Source: CAYMZZ01 sp044463125 | GTDB lineage: Bacteria; Bacteroidota; Bacteroidia; Chitinophagales; Chitinophagaceae | Reading direction: 5' to 3' | Assembly (NCBI GenBank): GCA_044463125.1 | Contig: JBIQMS010000026.1 | Span: 3,970-67,969, forward strand | Length of the DNA stretch: 64,000 bases | In this document: positions 15,348 through 23,675 of the stretch, one piece after another | How the letters are laid out: every line of letters starts with the position of its first letter | Numbering within the stretch: the stretch's first letter is position 1 | Notes under the pieces: generated by a model | What the model was told of the DNA's origin: nothing | The model's input: only the letters and a program-made list of their open reading frames with translations | Database searches by the model: none | Program-made: the position numbers and the translations under genes

Positions 15348-16844
15348 TTGAAAATCAAATCAATACTGGCGAAGCCATTTGCTTCTTATATCTATAAAGG
15401 TATTCGCAAAGGCATGGTTACCGCACTGGCCGACCAGGACGCCATCCTGAAAACGCTGATCCGGGAAGGCCGGAAAACGGATTATGGGAAAGAGCGGGGG
15501 CTGGATAAATTGGGTAAATACGAAGAATTCAGGCAGGCGGTTCCGATTCTCGATTATGAACAATACCGCCCTTATATTGAACAGATCAAGGAGGGCCGGC
15601 ACAATGTACTCTGGAAAGGCAAGCCCATCTATTTTGCCAAAACTTCCGGCACCACCAGTGGCACCAAATATATCCCCATTACCAAAGACAGCATCGGCAA
15701 CCATATAGATACCGCACGCAACGCGCTGCTTTGCTATATGGCCGAAACCGGGAATAGCCGCTTTGCCAATGGCAAAATGATCTTTTTGTCCGGTTCACCG
15801 GAACTGGAAAGGGTGGGCGGCATACCCACCGGTCGCCTTAGTGGTATTGTAAATCATCATGTGCCGCGTTACCTGCGCACCAATCAATTGCCTTCCTACG
15901 AAACAAACTGCATTGAGGATTGGGAAACCAAGCTGACGAAAATTGTGGATGAGACCATCGAAAAAGATATGACCCTGATCTCGGGTATTCCACCATGGAT
16001 GCAGATGTATTTCGATGAACTGATCCGTCGCAAAGGCAAGAAAGTAGGAGAGATTTTTCCGAATTTCAGCGTGATGGTGCAGGGAGGAGTCAACTTTGAA
16101 CCCTATAGAGCCAAACTGATGGAAAGCATCGGCCGCCACGTGGATACCATTGAACTCTTCCCGGCCAGCGAAGGATTTTTCGCCTTTCAGGATTCGCAAA
16201 AGACCGAAGGCCTTCTGTTGAATACCAATAGCGGCATCTTTTTTGAATTTGTGCCGGCTGCGGAAATCCATAATGAAAATCCTACCCGCCTTTCGCTGCA
16301 TGAGGTGAAGTTGGGCGAAAATTATGCGCTCATCATCAATAGCAACGCGGGACTTTGGGGCTATAACCTGGGCGATACGGTGAAATTTGTATCCCTGAAT
16401 CCATACCGGATTGTGGTGACCGGCAGAACCAAACATTTTATTTCGGCCTTTGGTGAACACGTGATTGGTGAGGAAGTGGAATACAGCATGCTCAAGGCTG
16501 CCGAAACGGAAAATGTGCGGGTCACCGAATTCACCGTGGCACCTTTTGTGAGCGAAGGTGAAGGCAAAAGCTATCATGAATGGTTTGTAGAATTTGAGAA
16601 TAAGCCCGGCGACTTGCAGGCTTTTGCCAAAAAACTGGAAGAAAACCTGCGCAGCAAGAATGTGTATTACGATGACCTGATCAGTGGCAATATATTGCGC
16701 CCGCTGAAGCTGACTCCCGTGCGCAAAAACGGGTTTATTGACTATATGAAGTCGATCGGCAAGTTGGGTGGACAAAACAAAGTGCCTCGCCTGAGTAATG
16801 ACCGAAAGATTGCCGATGCCCTGGAGCGTTGGGTAGAGTCCTGA
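15348..16844 (+). CDS. GH3-family acyl-adenylating enzyme
   Basis: A 498-residue protein of the GH3 (auxin-responsive promoter) family, ATP-dependent enzymes of the ANL superfamily that adenylate a carboxylic acid and usually transfer it to an amine. The nucleotide loop T-S-G-T-T-S-G-T-K-Y-I-P-I-T is at about residues 100-113. E-G-F-F-A-F (about 275) and Y-N-L-G-D-T-V-K-F (about 340) match family motifs. The start is TTG; the nearest in-frame ATG would remove 22 conserved residues. Bacterial members are widespread in Bacteroidota with unknown acyl substrate. It precedes dxr by 49 bases in the same direction but no functional link is evident. Confidence 0.9.
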   Translation: MKIKSILAKPFASYIYKGIRKGMVTALADQDAILKTLIREGRKTDYGKERGLDKLGKYEEFRQAVPILDYEQYRPYIEQIKEGRHNVLWKGKPIYFAKTSGTTSGTKYIPITKDSIGNHIDTARNALLCYMAETGNSRFANGKMIFLSGSPELERVGGIPTGRLSGIVNHHVPRYLRTNQLPSYETNCIEDWETKLTKIVDETIEKDMTLISGIPPWMQMYFDELIRRKGKKVGEIFPNFSVMVQGGVNFEPYRAKLMESIGRHVDTIELFPASEGFFAFQDSQKTEGLLLNTNSGIFFEFVPAAEIHNENPTRLSLHEVKLGENYALIINSNAGLWGYNLGDTVKFVSLNPYRIVVTGRTKHFISAFGEHVIGEEVEYSMLKAAETENVRVTEFTVAPFVSEGEGKSYHEWFVEFENKPGDLQAFAKKLEENLRSKNVYYDDLISGNILRPLKLTPVRKNGFIDYMKSIGKLGGQNKVPRLSNDRKIADALERWVES

Positions 16845-16893
16845 TCGGAAAGACGATAAAGTCTTATCTTTTGAACGAATCCCGAAAAAATTC

Positions 16894-18108
16894 ATGAGCG
16901 CCAAACATACCCAAACCAGGAAAGCTGCCGCCGGGGCGGAAACGGAATCTGCACGCCGTCGTATTGCCCTCTTCGGCTCCACGGGATCCATCGGCACACA
17001 GGCGCTGGAAGTGATTGCCGCCAATCCGGAACTTTTCAGCGCCGAGATACTTACCGCACAACACAATGATGAACTATTAGTAAAACAGGCTTTGCAGTTT
17101 CAACCCAACCTGGTGGTAATTGGCGATGAAAAAAAATACAATAAAGTAAAGGAAGCACTTGCTGCCACCGACATCAAAGTATTTGCGGGTGAAAAGGCGC
17201 TGGAAGAAGCCGCGGCCATGGATTGCTACGATCTGATGCTGGCGGCCATTGTGGGCTATGCGGGGCTGAAACCCACATTGCAGGCCATCCGTTCGGGTAA
17301 GCCCATTGCGTTAGCAAATAAGGAAACGCTGGTGGTTGCCGGCGACATTGTGATGCAAACCGCGGTGGAAATGCGGGTGCCGATTATTCCGGTCGACTCC
17401 GAACATAGTGCGATATTTCAATGCCTGGTGGGAGAGACCCGCAACCGGATTGAAAAAATTATTCTTACCGCCTCGGGTGGACCCTTCCTGGGACGAAAGC
17501 CCAATTACCTGGTGAATGTGAAAAGGGAGCATGCGCTGCAGCATCCAAACTGGTCGATGGGCGCCAAGATATCTATCGACTCCGCCACGCTGATGAACAA
17601 GGGCCTGGAAATGATTGAAGCACGCTGGTTGTTCAACCTCGAGCCCTCGCAGATACAGGTGGTGGTACATCCGCAAAGCATTATCCATAGTATGGTGCAG
17701 TTTGAAGATGGCAGCATGAAGGCGCAGATGGGTTTGCCGGATATGAAATTGCCCATTCAGTATGGTCTGGCTTTTCCTCAACGGATTCCGAACCAATTTC
17801 CCCGGCTCGATTTCCGAAAATATAATACCCTCACATTCGAAGAGCCTGACCTGCGTACCTTCCGTAATCTCTCGCTGGCCATGGAAGCGCTCGAAAAAGG
17901 AGGCAACCTGCCCGCGGTAATGAATGCCGCCAATGAAATTGCGGTATATGCTTTTCTACGCAACCGGGTCAACTTCCTCGATATGACCGACGTAATTGAG
18001 AAAACCATGCAAAAGATCCCCTTTATTCAGCATCCCACGCTGGAGGAATACTTTGAAAGCGACGGCGCAGCCCGCACACATGCCGCCGATCTGATCAAAT
18101 TGCAGTAG
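16894..18108 (+). CDS. dxr: 1-deoxy-D-xylulose-5-phosphate reductoisomerase
   Basis: A 404-residue cytoplasmic enzyme that converts DXP to 2-C-methyl-D-erythritol 4-phosphate with NADPH, the second step of the MEP isoprenoid pathway. The G-S-T-G-S-I-G nucleotide loop, A-N-K-E-T-L-V, the metal and substrate motif V-D-S-E-H-S-A-I-F-Q, S-G-G-P-F and the N-W-x-M-G-x-K-I-S-I-D-S-A-T-x-M-N-K-G-L-E segment are all intact. A 20-residue polar extension precedes the Rossmann fold. rseP follows 81 bases downstream, a frequent gene pairing. Confidence 0.97.
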   Translation: MSAKHTQTRKAAAGAETESARRRIALFGSTGSIGTQALEVIAANPELFSAEILTAQHNDELLVKQALQFQPNLVVIGDEKKYNKVKEALAATDIKVFAGEKALEEAAAMDCYDLMLAAIVGYAGLKPTLQAIRSGKPIALANKETLVVAGDIVMQTAVEMRVPIIPVDSEHSAIFQCLVGETRNRIEKIILTASGGPFLGRKPNYLVNVKREHALQHPNWSMGAKISIDSATLMNKGLEMIEARWLFNLEPSQIQVVVHPQSIIHSMVQFEDGSMKAQMGLPDMKLPIQYGLAFPQRIPNQFPRLDFRKYNTLTFEEPDLRTFRNLSLAMEALEKGGNLPAVMNAANEIAVYAFLRNRVNFLDMTDVIEKTMQKIPFIQHPTLEEYFESDGAARTHAADLIKLQ

Positions 18109-18189
18109 TAATGAATTCGTTAAACATAGAAGAAAATGCCTGAAACCTGCCCGGTTTTATGGATATTTGCGGTCTGATAATTTTTACGC

Positions 18190-19572
18190 ATGTTTTTATT
18201 GAAAATTGATTGGGGTGGAGTTGGAGTGCAGGCTGGACAATTGTTGCTGGCACTGTCCATTTTGATCATCCTGCACGAGTTTGGTCACTATATCACCGCC
18301 CGCTGGTTTGGATGTCGGGTTGAGAAGTTCTTTTTGTTTTTCGACCCCTGGTTTGCCCTGGTGAAAAAGAAAGTGGGCGACACGGTATATGGAATTGGCT
18401 GGCTGCCGTTGGGGGGTTATGTGAAGATATCGGGTATGATTGATGAGAGCATGGATAAGGAAGCGATGAAGCAACCGCCCAAGGCCTATGAATTCCGCAG
18501 CAAGCCGGCCTGGCAGCGACTGATCATTATGCTGGGTGGCATCATTGTAAACGTGCTGGTGGCTTTTGTGATTTATGCATTTGTATTGATGATTTGGGGC
18601 GAAAAGAAAGTGCCTTCTGAGTCTTTGAAATATGGTATCGCAGTTGAAGAATCGAGTGTTCTTTATAAGATCGGGTTACGCAGCGGTGATAAAATCATTT
18701 CCATCGATGGCGAGCCAGTGAATGATTTTGAAAAGATCCTACGCCGCATGATTGTATCCGATGAAAAATGGACCGTGGAAAGAGAGGGTAGGATAATTGA
18801 TATCCCCGTACCGGAACAACTGATTGGCGATTTGATTGAAAGTAAAAAACAGGGGCGCATCAGCCTCGTAGAGCCGCGCATTCCCGTGATGGCGCAGTTT
18901 ATTCCCGATACAGGCTCAGCCTGGAGAGGTGGTCTGCGGCCCAATGATAAGATCGTGGCGGTTGATTCCACGCAAACCGAGTTCTTTGACCAGCTTCGAT
19001 CGGTGCTGCAAAAAAGCAAGGGCGATTCTGTTAATGTAAATGTGCTACGTAGTGGTGAGTCCCTCAATTTGCGGATGCAGGTTGACTCCAACGGACTGCT
19101 GGGTTTTGTGCCCTATGGCTACCGCGATTATCCGCAGATGGATAGCCTCGGTTGGCTGAAGCTGAACGTAACCAAATACGGATTCTTCGCCGCATTCCCC
19201 GCCGGTGTGCGCAAAACAGGCGAGGAGTTGCGCTATTATATTGAGCAGTTTGGAAAGATTTTGAATCCGAACACAGGAGGTTATAAAGGCCTGGGCGGTT
19301 TCAAGGCAATTGGCAGCAATTTTGCGAAAGTGTGGCATTGGGAATCGTTCTGGACCTTCACAGCGTTCCTGTCCATCATCCTGGCCTTCATGAACCTGCT
19401 GCCCATTCCGGCACTGGACGGTGGCCACGTGATGTTCACGCTCTATGAAATGGTAAGTGGAAGAAAGCCCAACGAAAAGTTTTTAGAATACGCGCAAATG
19501 GTGGGAATGGTATTGTTGCTGGCATTGATGTTATATGCGAATGGAAATGATTGGTTTGGTTGGGGAAAGTGA
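18190..19572 (+). CDS. rseP: RIP metalloprotease RseP
   Basis: A 460-residue inner-membrane site-2 protease. The zinc motif H29-E30-F-G-H33 lies in the first membrane segment and the second catalytic motif N-L-L-P-I-P-A-L-D-G-G-H is near residue 403. Two PDZ domains lie between (about 140-220 and 230-320). It cleaves membrane-bound anti-sigma factors and leftover signal peptides within the membrane. Since this genome encodes FecR-type anti-sigma factors (see 30011-31045), these are possible substrates, by inference. The stop codon abuts repeat cluster R5. Confidence 0.96.
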   Translation: MFLLKIDWGGVGVQAGQLLLALSILIILHEFGHYITARWFGCRVEKFFLFFDPWFALVKKKVGDTVYGIGWLPLGGYVKISGMIDESMDKEAMKQPPKAYEFRSKPAWQRLIIMLGGIIVNVLVAFVIYAFVLMIWGEKKVPSESLKYGIAVEESSVLYKIGLRSGDKIISIDGEPVNDFEKILRRMIVSDEKWTVEREGRIIDIPVPEQLIGDLIESKKQGRISLVEPRIPVMAQFIPDTGSAWRGGLRPNDKIVAVDSTQTEFFDQLRSVLQKSKGDSVNVNVLRSGESLNLRMQVDSNGLLGFVPYGYRDYPQMDSLGWLKLNVTKYGFFAAFPAGVRKTGEELRYYIEQFGKILNPNTGGYKGLGGFKAIGSNFAKVWHWESFWTFTAFLSIILAFMNLLPIPALDGGHVMFTLYEMVSGRKPNEKFLEYAQMVGMVLLLALMLYANGNDWFGWGK

Positions 19573-19685
19573 GAGAGAGAATTTGAGAATTTGGGGATTT
19601 GAGAATTTGGGGAATTATAGTTTATGTAGTACTATCAGCTCCAATTTCCCAAATTCTCAAATCCCCAAATTCCCAAATTTCCCAA
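19573..19685. repeat. GAGAATTTGGG inverted repeat cluster (R5)
   Basis: The left arm (about 19577-19616, GAGAATTTGGGGATTTGAG-type words) and right arm (about 19645-19685, the complementary AAATTCTCAAATCCCC words) can form a stem of about 35 pairs with a 28-base loop. The array starts at the rseP stop codon and ends exactly at the first base of the mature tmRNA. Confidence 0.88.
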
Positions 19686-20056
19686 GGGGCTGCATTGGTT
19701 TTGACAGCATAGATCTTTGAAAGTGTAAGCATGCCGAGCGTTGGATAATTAGCTCGTAAATCTGAATATTCAAACTATAAATGGCAATACTCAGTATGCC
19801 ATGGCTGCCTAATCAGTGATTAAGTAGTCATTTGGGCCGCCGGGCCGGTTGTTCTGTTACCACGCCCCGCCGCCGACTTAAAAACAAAACAGGATGCGGC
19901 TGTCGAAGGCTGTGACGACGGTCAAAGACCCATTCAGCTAAGCGTGAGGTTGGTTTGTTCATGTCCTGCCTCATGCCGACAATCAATCATGAAATAAGCA
20001 TGTAGAAAGCTTTTGGAGAATATGTTTGGACAGGGGTTCGACTCCCCTCAGCTCCA
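19686..20056 (+). ncRNA. ssrA: Transfer-messenger RNA
   Basis: A 371-nt tmRNA. The 5' end GGGGCTG pairs with CAGCTCC at the 3' end to form the acceptor stem. The T-loop GGTTCGACTCCCC is present at 20035-20047. The tag frame begins at GGC 19783 and reads G-N-T-Q-Y-A-M-A-A followed by TAA (19810-19812), which resembles other Bacteroidota tags ending Y-A-x-A-A. It rescues stalled ribosomes and marks the nascent peptide for proteolysis. The genomic sequence after the discriminator A is CAC, so the CCA end is not encoded and must be added. No separate promoter was identified. Confidence 0.96.
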
Positions 20057-20059
20057 CAC

Positions 20060-20096
20060 AAAAAAGGGCTGACCAATTCTGGTCAGCCCTTTTTTT
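20060..20096. terminator. Bidirectional terminator between ssrA and mannan locus
   Basis: A perfect 10-bp stem GGGCTGACCA/TGGTCAGCCC with a 4-base loop is flanked by A-runs on the left and T-runs on the right. It works as an intrinsic terminator on both strands, ending ssrA from the left and the long mannan operon from the right (76 bases after the GH92 stop). Confidence 0.92.
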
Positions 20097-20172
20097 GTTT
20101 CTGTCGATGACAAGTCTCAATAATGATTTGCTTTCAATAAATATTTTTCAGTTTGGGAAACTTCAAATCTCA

Positions 20173-22371
20173 TTAATATTCACTCGACCACTCCGTCACT
20201 ATTTCTATCACCGCTCCATCTGCCAGTTGGGCATGATCCACAAAATACCCTTCTTTTCGTTTCCCATTCACTTTGATTTCCTTCAGAGTTCTGCTTTTAC
20301 CAGTTTTGATGATGCTGAGCTTTTTGCCGGATGGCATTTGCCACTCCACTGAATCAAAAATCGGAACGGTTACGATATAGTCGTCATCAGCAGGAGAGAA
20401 GGGGTAAAGCCCCAGGGCGGCAAATACGTACCAGGCCGACATTTCGCCGGCATCATCCATACCGCAAAGTCCCAGCCCCTCTTCACCAATACCATAAAAC
20501 GTATGCAGAATGGTATCGATGATTTTTTGCGATTTGTCGGGTTTGCCGATGAAGTGGTAGGCGAATGGCGCTTCATGGTCGGGTTGGTTTCCGTGACAAT
20601 ACTGGCCAATCATGCTCTCCACATTGCGCGCGATATGGTTGGGATTCCAGGGTAGGGTGTAAAAAGAATCCAGCTTCGCTTCAAAGCGATCGGGGCCACC
20701 ATAAAGCTCTATCAGCCCTTTCATATCATGATTCGCGAAAAAGGATACCTGCCAGGCATTCGCTTCGCGATACATGTATTCGTAATAAGGGTATTGCGGG
20801 TTAAAGTTTTGTACCCAGCTTCCATCGGGCAATCGCCCACGCATAAATCGCGTGGAGGCATCGAATACGTTTCGATAATTTTGTGAACGTTGCAGCAGTA
20901 TCCGATAGTTGGCCGTATCGCCTAATTTTTTGGCCAGTTGTGCCAACGCATAATCATCATAAGCATATTCGAGCGTTTTGGAAACGCCTGCCTTTCCCTT
21001 GGTCTCCACCCAGGGCTTTTCTACGTAGGGGTCGCTGATATAACCTTTCTCTTTATACTCGCTGATATGGGGGCGTGTACCGCCTTCCACATTAGCATTG
21101 CGCAGTAGTAATTGATAAGCGCCTTCTACGTCAAAGTCGGTAATGCCGCGTGCCACAGAACCGGCTATCACGGAAGCAGCATGGTCGCCATGAAAAAAGG
21201 TAGGGATAAAGCCTGTTTTATCACCCATATCCTTTAGCGAACGAATGATATCCCGGGTTATATCGGGCAACATCATGGCCGACAGCACTTCGCGATTCCG
21301 GTAGGTGTCCCATAAGGAAGGAACCGTATAGTAATTATAGTCGGCCTTGCCCTGTTTACCGGCCGCATCCAAATAGTCCCCATTCACATCACTTCGCAAA
21401 GCCGGCCAGAGGAATGACCGGTATAAGGAGGTGTAGAACATCTCCCGCTGCTTGTCGTTACCGCCAGCAACACTGATTCGTGAAAGTAGTGACTCCCAGT
21501 TATTATTGCCTGCCTGTCGAATTTCTTCAAATGAACGCTGACCTATTTCTTCCTGCAAATTAAGTTTTGCGCCTTCCTCGCTGGAAAAAGAAAGTCCGAT
21601 CTTCATTTCAACAGGAGTATCATTCCCATTCCTGAAATGTACAATGGCGTATCCATCTTTCTTATTTACATTCTTTATTTCCAGGCGATCAATGGCGGTA
21701 TTCAATTCCGCATAAAAGAAGATTTTCCCTTCATTGGTGAACTGATAACCCTGCACGGTAGTAGCATCCACTTGTTCAATGCTCCAGGCTGAAACCCGGT
21801 TATTGGCCCTTGCCAGATCGAAAAGCAGTTGCCTGCCCTGGTTGTTTCGGAAGCTGTATTGATGAAAACTGCAGCGAAGGGTGGATGTGAGACGAACGTC
21901 AACTTCGTAGTCTGAAAGATATACCTGATAAAAGGCCGGCGAAGCGGATTCTTTTTCATGCGTGAATCGGGAACTAAACTTATCTGTCCCCGGTGTTACA
22001 TTCGATAATGGCAGTACTGGTATATTGCAAAGATTCCAGTGACCCTTATTGGTATGTGCAAATCCATAAATCAGCGTGTCTTCATATTCGTAACCCGCTC
22101 CGGAGCCGTATTCCGTAATCGGGCTGAGCTGAACCATGGCATTCGGCAGGGAACTGCCGGGATATACCAGTCCCGCCCAGGATCGCCAGCCCTCCGGCAA
22201 CTCATAGCCCAGGATCTTCGGGTCGGTCAAAGGATAGGTGCCGATGAAGGGGTTCACATATCTTGTAACGCCATTATTAGTTTTTGTCTGCGCCTGGGAA
22301 GTTGCCGGATATAAACCCAATAGTGTGAGTATTGCTAAGTAAACCGGAATACGATTGAAGTGAGTCATCAT
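20173..22371 (-). CDS. GH92 alpha-mannosidase with Gln at general-acid site
   Basis: About 732 residues, an exported GH92 exo-alpha-mannosidase (calcium-dependent, inverting). The signal peptide ends near A-T-S-Q-A-Q. An upstream in-frame ATG at 22410 would place 13 odd residues before it, so the start at 22371 or 22368 is preferred. The N-terminal beta-sandwich (about 30-260) and the (alpha/alpha)6 domain (270-730) are complete. The motif usually H-G-N-E-P reads H-G-N-Q-P (Gln codon 20584-20586), and the later motif reads G-M-D-D-A-G-E-M-S-A-W. In one characterised GH92 enzyme Gln at the acid position goes with cleavage of mannose-1-phospho-6-mannose. Last gene of the mannan operon. Confidence 0.93.
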   Translation of the reverse strand: MMTHFNRIPVYLAILTLLGLYPATSQAQTKTNNGVTRYVNPFIGTYPLTDPKILGYELPEGWRSWAGLVYPGSSLPNAMVQLSPITEYGSGAGYEYEDTLIYGFAHTNKGHWNLCNIPVLPLSNVTPGTDKFSSRFTHEKESASPAFYQVYLSDYEVDVRLTSTLRCSFHQYSFRNNQGRQLLFDLARANNRVSAWSIEQVDATTVQGYQFTNEGKIFFYAELNTAIDRLEIKNVNKKDGYAIVHFRNGNDTPVEMKIGLSFSSEEGAKLNLQEEIGQRSFEEIRQAGNNNWESLLSRISVAGGNDKQREMFYTSLYRSFLWPALRSDVNGDYLDAAGKQGKADYNYYTVPSLWDTYRNREVLSAMMLPDITRDIIRSLKDMGDKTGFIPTFFHGDHAASVIAGSVARGITDFDVEGAYQLLLRNANVEGGTRPHISEYKEKGYISDPYVEKPWVETKGKAGVSKTLEYAYDDYALAQLAKKLGDTANYRILLQRSQNYRNVFDASTRFMRGRLPDGSWVQNFNPQYPYYEYMYREANAWQVSFFANHDMKGLIELYGGPDRFEAKLDSFYTLPWNPNHIARNVESMIGQYCHGNQPDHEAPFAYHFIGKPDKSQKIIDTILHTFYGIGEEGLGLCGMDDAGEMSAWYVFAALGLYPFSPADDDYIVTVPIFDSVEWQMPSGKKLSIIKTGKSRTLKEIKVNGKRKEGYFVDHAQLADGAVIEIVTEWSSEY

Positions 22372-22418
22372 TAATAATAAGACATTTTTGGGCGACGCTG
22401 TTCTATGCATTCATCGTG

Positions 22419-23585
22419 TTAGTCAATCAGATCTAATTCTTTCAGTTTCGCCAGGGATTCCATCAGCATCACCCCGCTCAACTGTGTGGTGAGGTCGGTG
22501 CTATTGCCCGGCATCCGGTCCCAGGCTGTATTGAAGAGGATTGAATTCTTATTCGTGCCCTTGCTCCAAAGGCTCTGGCCGTTTTTCACCAGGAAAGAAA
22601 GATAGCTTTGTTTCTTATCGGCAGGAAGCTCTCCCTCAATAATGAGCTCTGTAAAATAGCGCACAAACACACCTTTGAATAAGCCTCCGTCGCCGCCACC
22701 TTCATCTTTCAAAACTCCCCCGCTGGTAAGCTGTCCTGAGCTGACGGCATAGTCACAGGCCGTGATCGCATCGGTTTTGTATTGCGCATTGCCGGTAATA
22801 TCAAAAAGCTCCAGCGCGGCGCCGAGAAAGGTTCCCTGGTTATAGGTAAATTTCCAGGTAAGATTTTTGTTACCGTTCTTGTCAAGATTATCATACACCC
22901 AACCGGTCGCATTTTCATAGAGGGTAGTTTTTTGCCAGGCAAAAATATCCTTGGCCCACTGCAAATCATCAGCATTACCAAATTCCTTGTAAAGACGGGC
23001 GGCAAGTATAGCCGCTGGCATATTGGAGGGGGTATTCTTGGAGGGATTGTCTTTTCTCCACCAGATACCACCGCCCAGATCGGCACTCCAGCCGTTTTTG
23101 ATATCGACCCAGAGAATATCTGCGATATCTTTAAAAGCATTATCACCTGTGGCCTGGTATGCCCTGAGCGCGGCAAGTGCCATCCATTCCATATCGTCAT
23201 AATAATAGTTTAGCCAGGTATTGCCGTTCTTTGCCCGCACCCCGGTCATCAAATCATCCATTCTTGATTTTAGAGTGGCAGAGGGGGTACGCTCGTATGC
23301 ATCAATCAAAACATCCAACGCATGCGCATTGGGCCAATAATTACCCCAGCCCGATGAAGTGTTGCTGGCGAGATAAACCTTTTCGGAAGCCGACCAGAAA
23401 TAATTCATGGAAAGCTGGGCCGAATCAGCTATGGCATTCCAGTCATAGCTGGCCTGCCCTCCGCCGCCCGGCGTAGTGGGTGGCGGTGGCAAATCGTCTT
23501 TCACTTTCAAACAGGAGCTAAAAACCACACCTGTTACCAGACAAAGTGCAAATATTTTCAATGGGTTTGCGACATTCTTAAGCAT
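22419..23585 (-). CDS. GH76 endo-alpha-1,6-mannanase lipoprotein
   Basis: About 388 residues. A signal peptide with lipobox F-S-S-C places it on the outer membrane or surface. Start at 23585 is chosen because the longer frame adds 28 residues without signal character. The GH76 catalytic pair Asp130-Asp131 sits in Y-Y-Y-D-D-M-E-W-M, and the G-G-G-I-W-W...N substrate motif follows around residue 185. GH76 enzymes cut the alpha-1,6-mannan backbone of fungal cell-wall mannan with retention of configuration. With GH125 and GH92 in the same operon it supplies the endo step, releasing oligosaccharides for the SusC/SusD pair. Confidence 0.93.
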   Translation of the reverse strand: MLKNVANPLKIFALCLVTGVVFSSCLKVKDDLPPPPTTPGGGGQASYDWNAIADSAQLSMNYFWSASEKVYLASNTSSGWGNYWPNAHALDVLIDAYERTPSATLKSRMDDLMTGVRAKNGNTWLNYYYDDMEWMALAALRAYQATGDNAFKDIADILWVDIKNGWSADLGGGIWWRKDNPSKNTPSNMPAAILAARLYKEFGNADDLQWAKDIFAWQKTTLYENATGWVYDNLDKNGNKNLTWKFTYNQGTFLGAALELFDITGNAQYKTDAITACDYAVSSGQLTSGGVLKDEGGGDGGLFKGVFVRYFTELIIEGELPADKKQSYLSFLVKNGQSLWSKGTNKNSILFNTAWDRMPGNSTDLTTQLSGVMLMESLAKLKELDLID

Positions 23586-23675
23586 AAGGGGGAAATTAAT
23601 GGTTCTGAAAAAAGCAACGCTGGCCCTGGGCGCCAGCGTTGGCTGCTTGCTACAATTGCTGTCAGACAACTGCCC

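Noticed and set aside
15795..17066. 423-codon frame on the minus strand across the GH3 and dxr genes
   Set aside because: It is antisense to two well-supported genes and has no recognisable domain.
19635..19643. TCAGCTCCA copy upstream of ssrA as an attachment-site duplicate of the tmRNA 3' end
   Set aside because: Only nine bases match, it lies in the loop of repeat R5, and there is no integrase or mobile element between the two copies.
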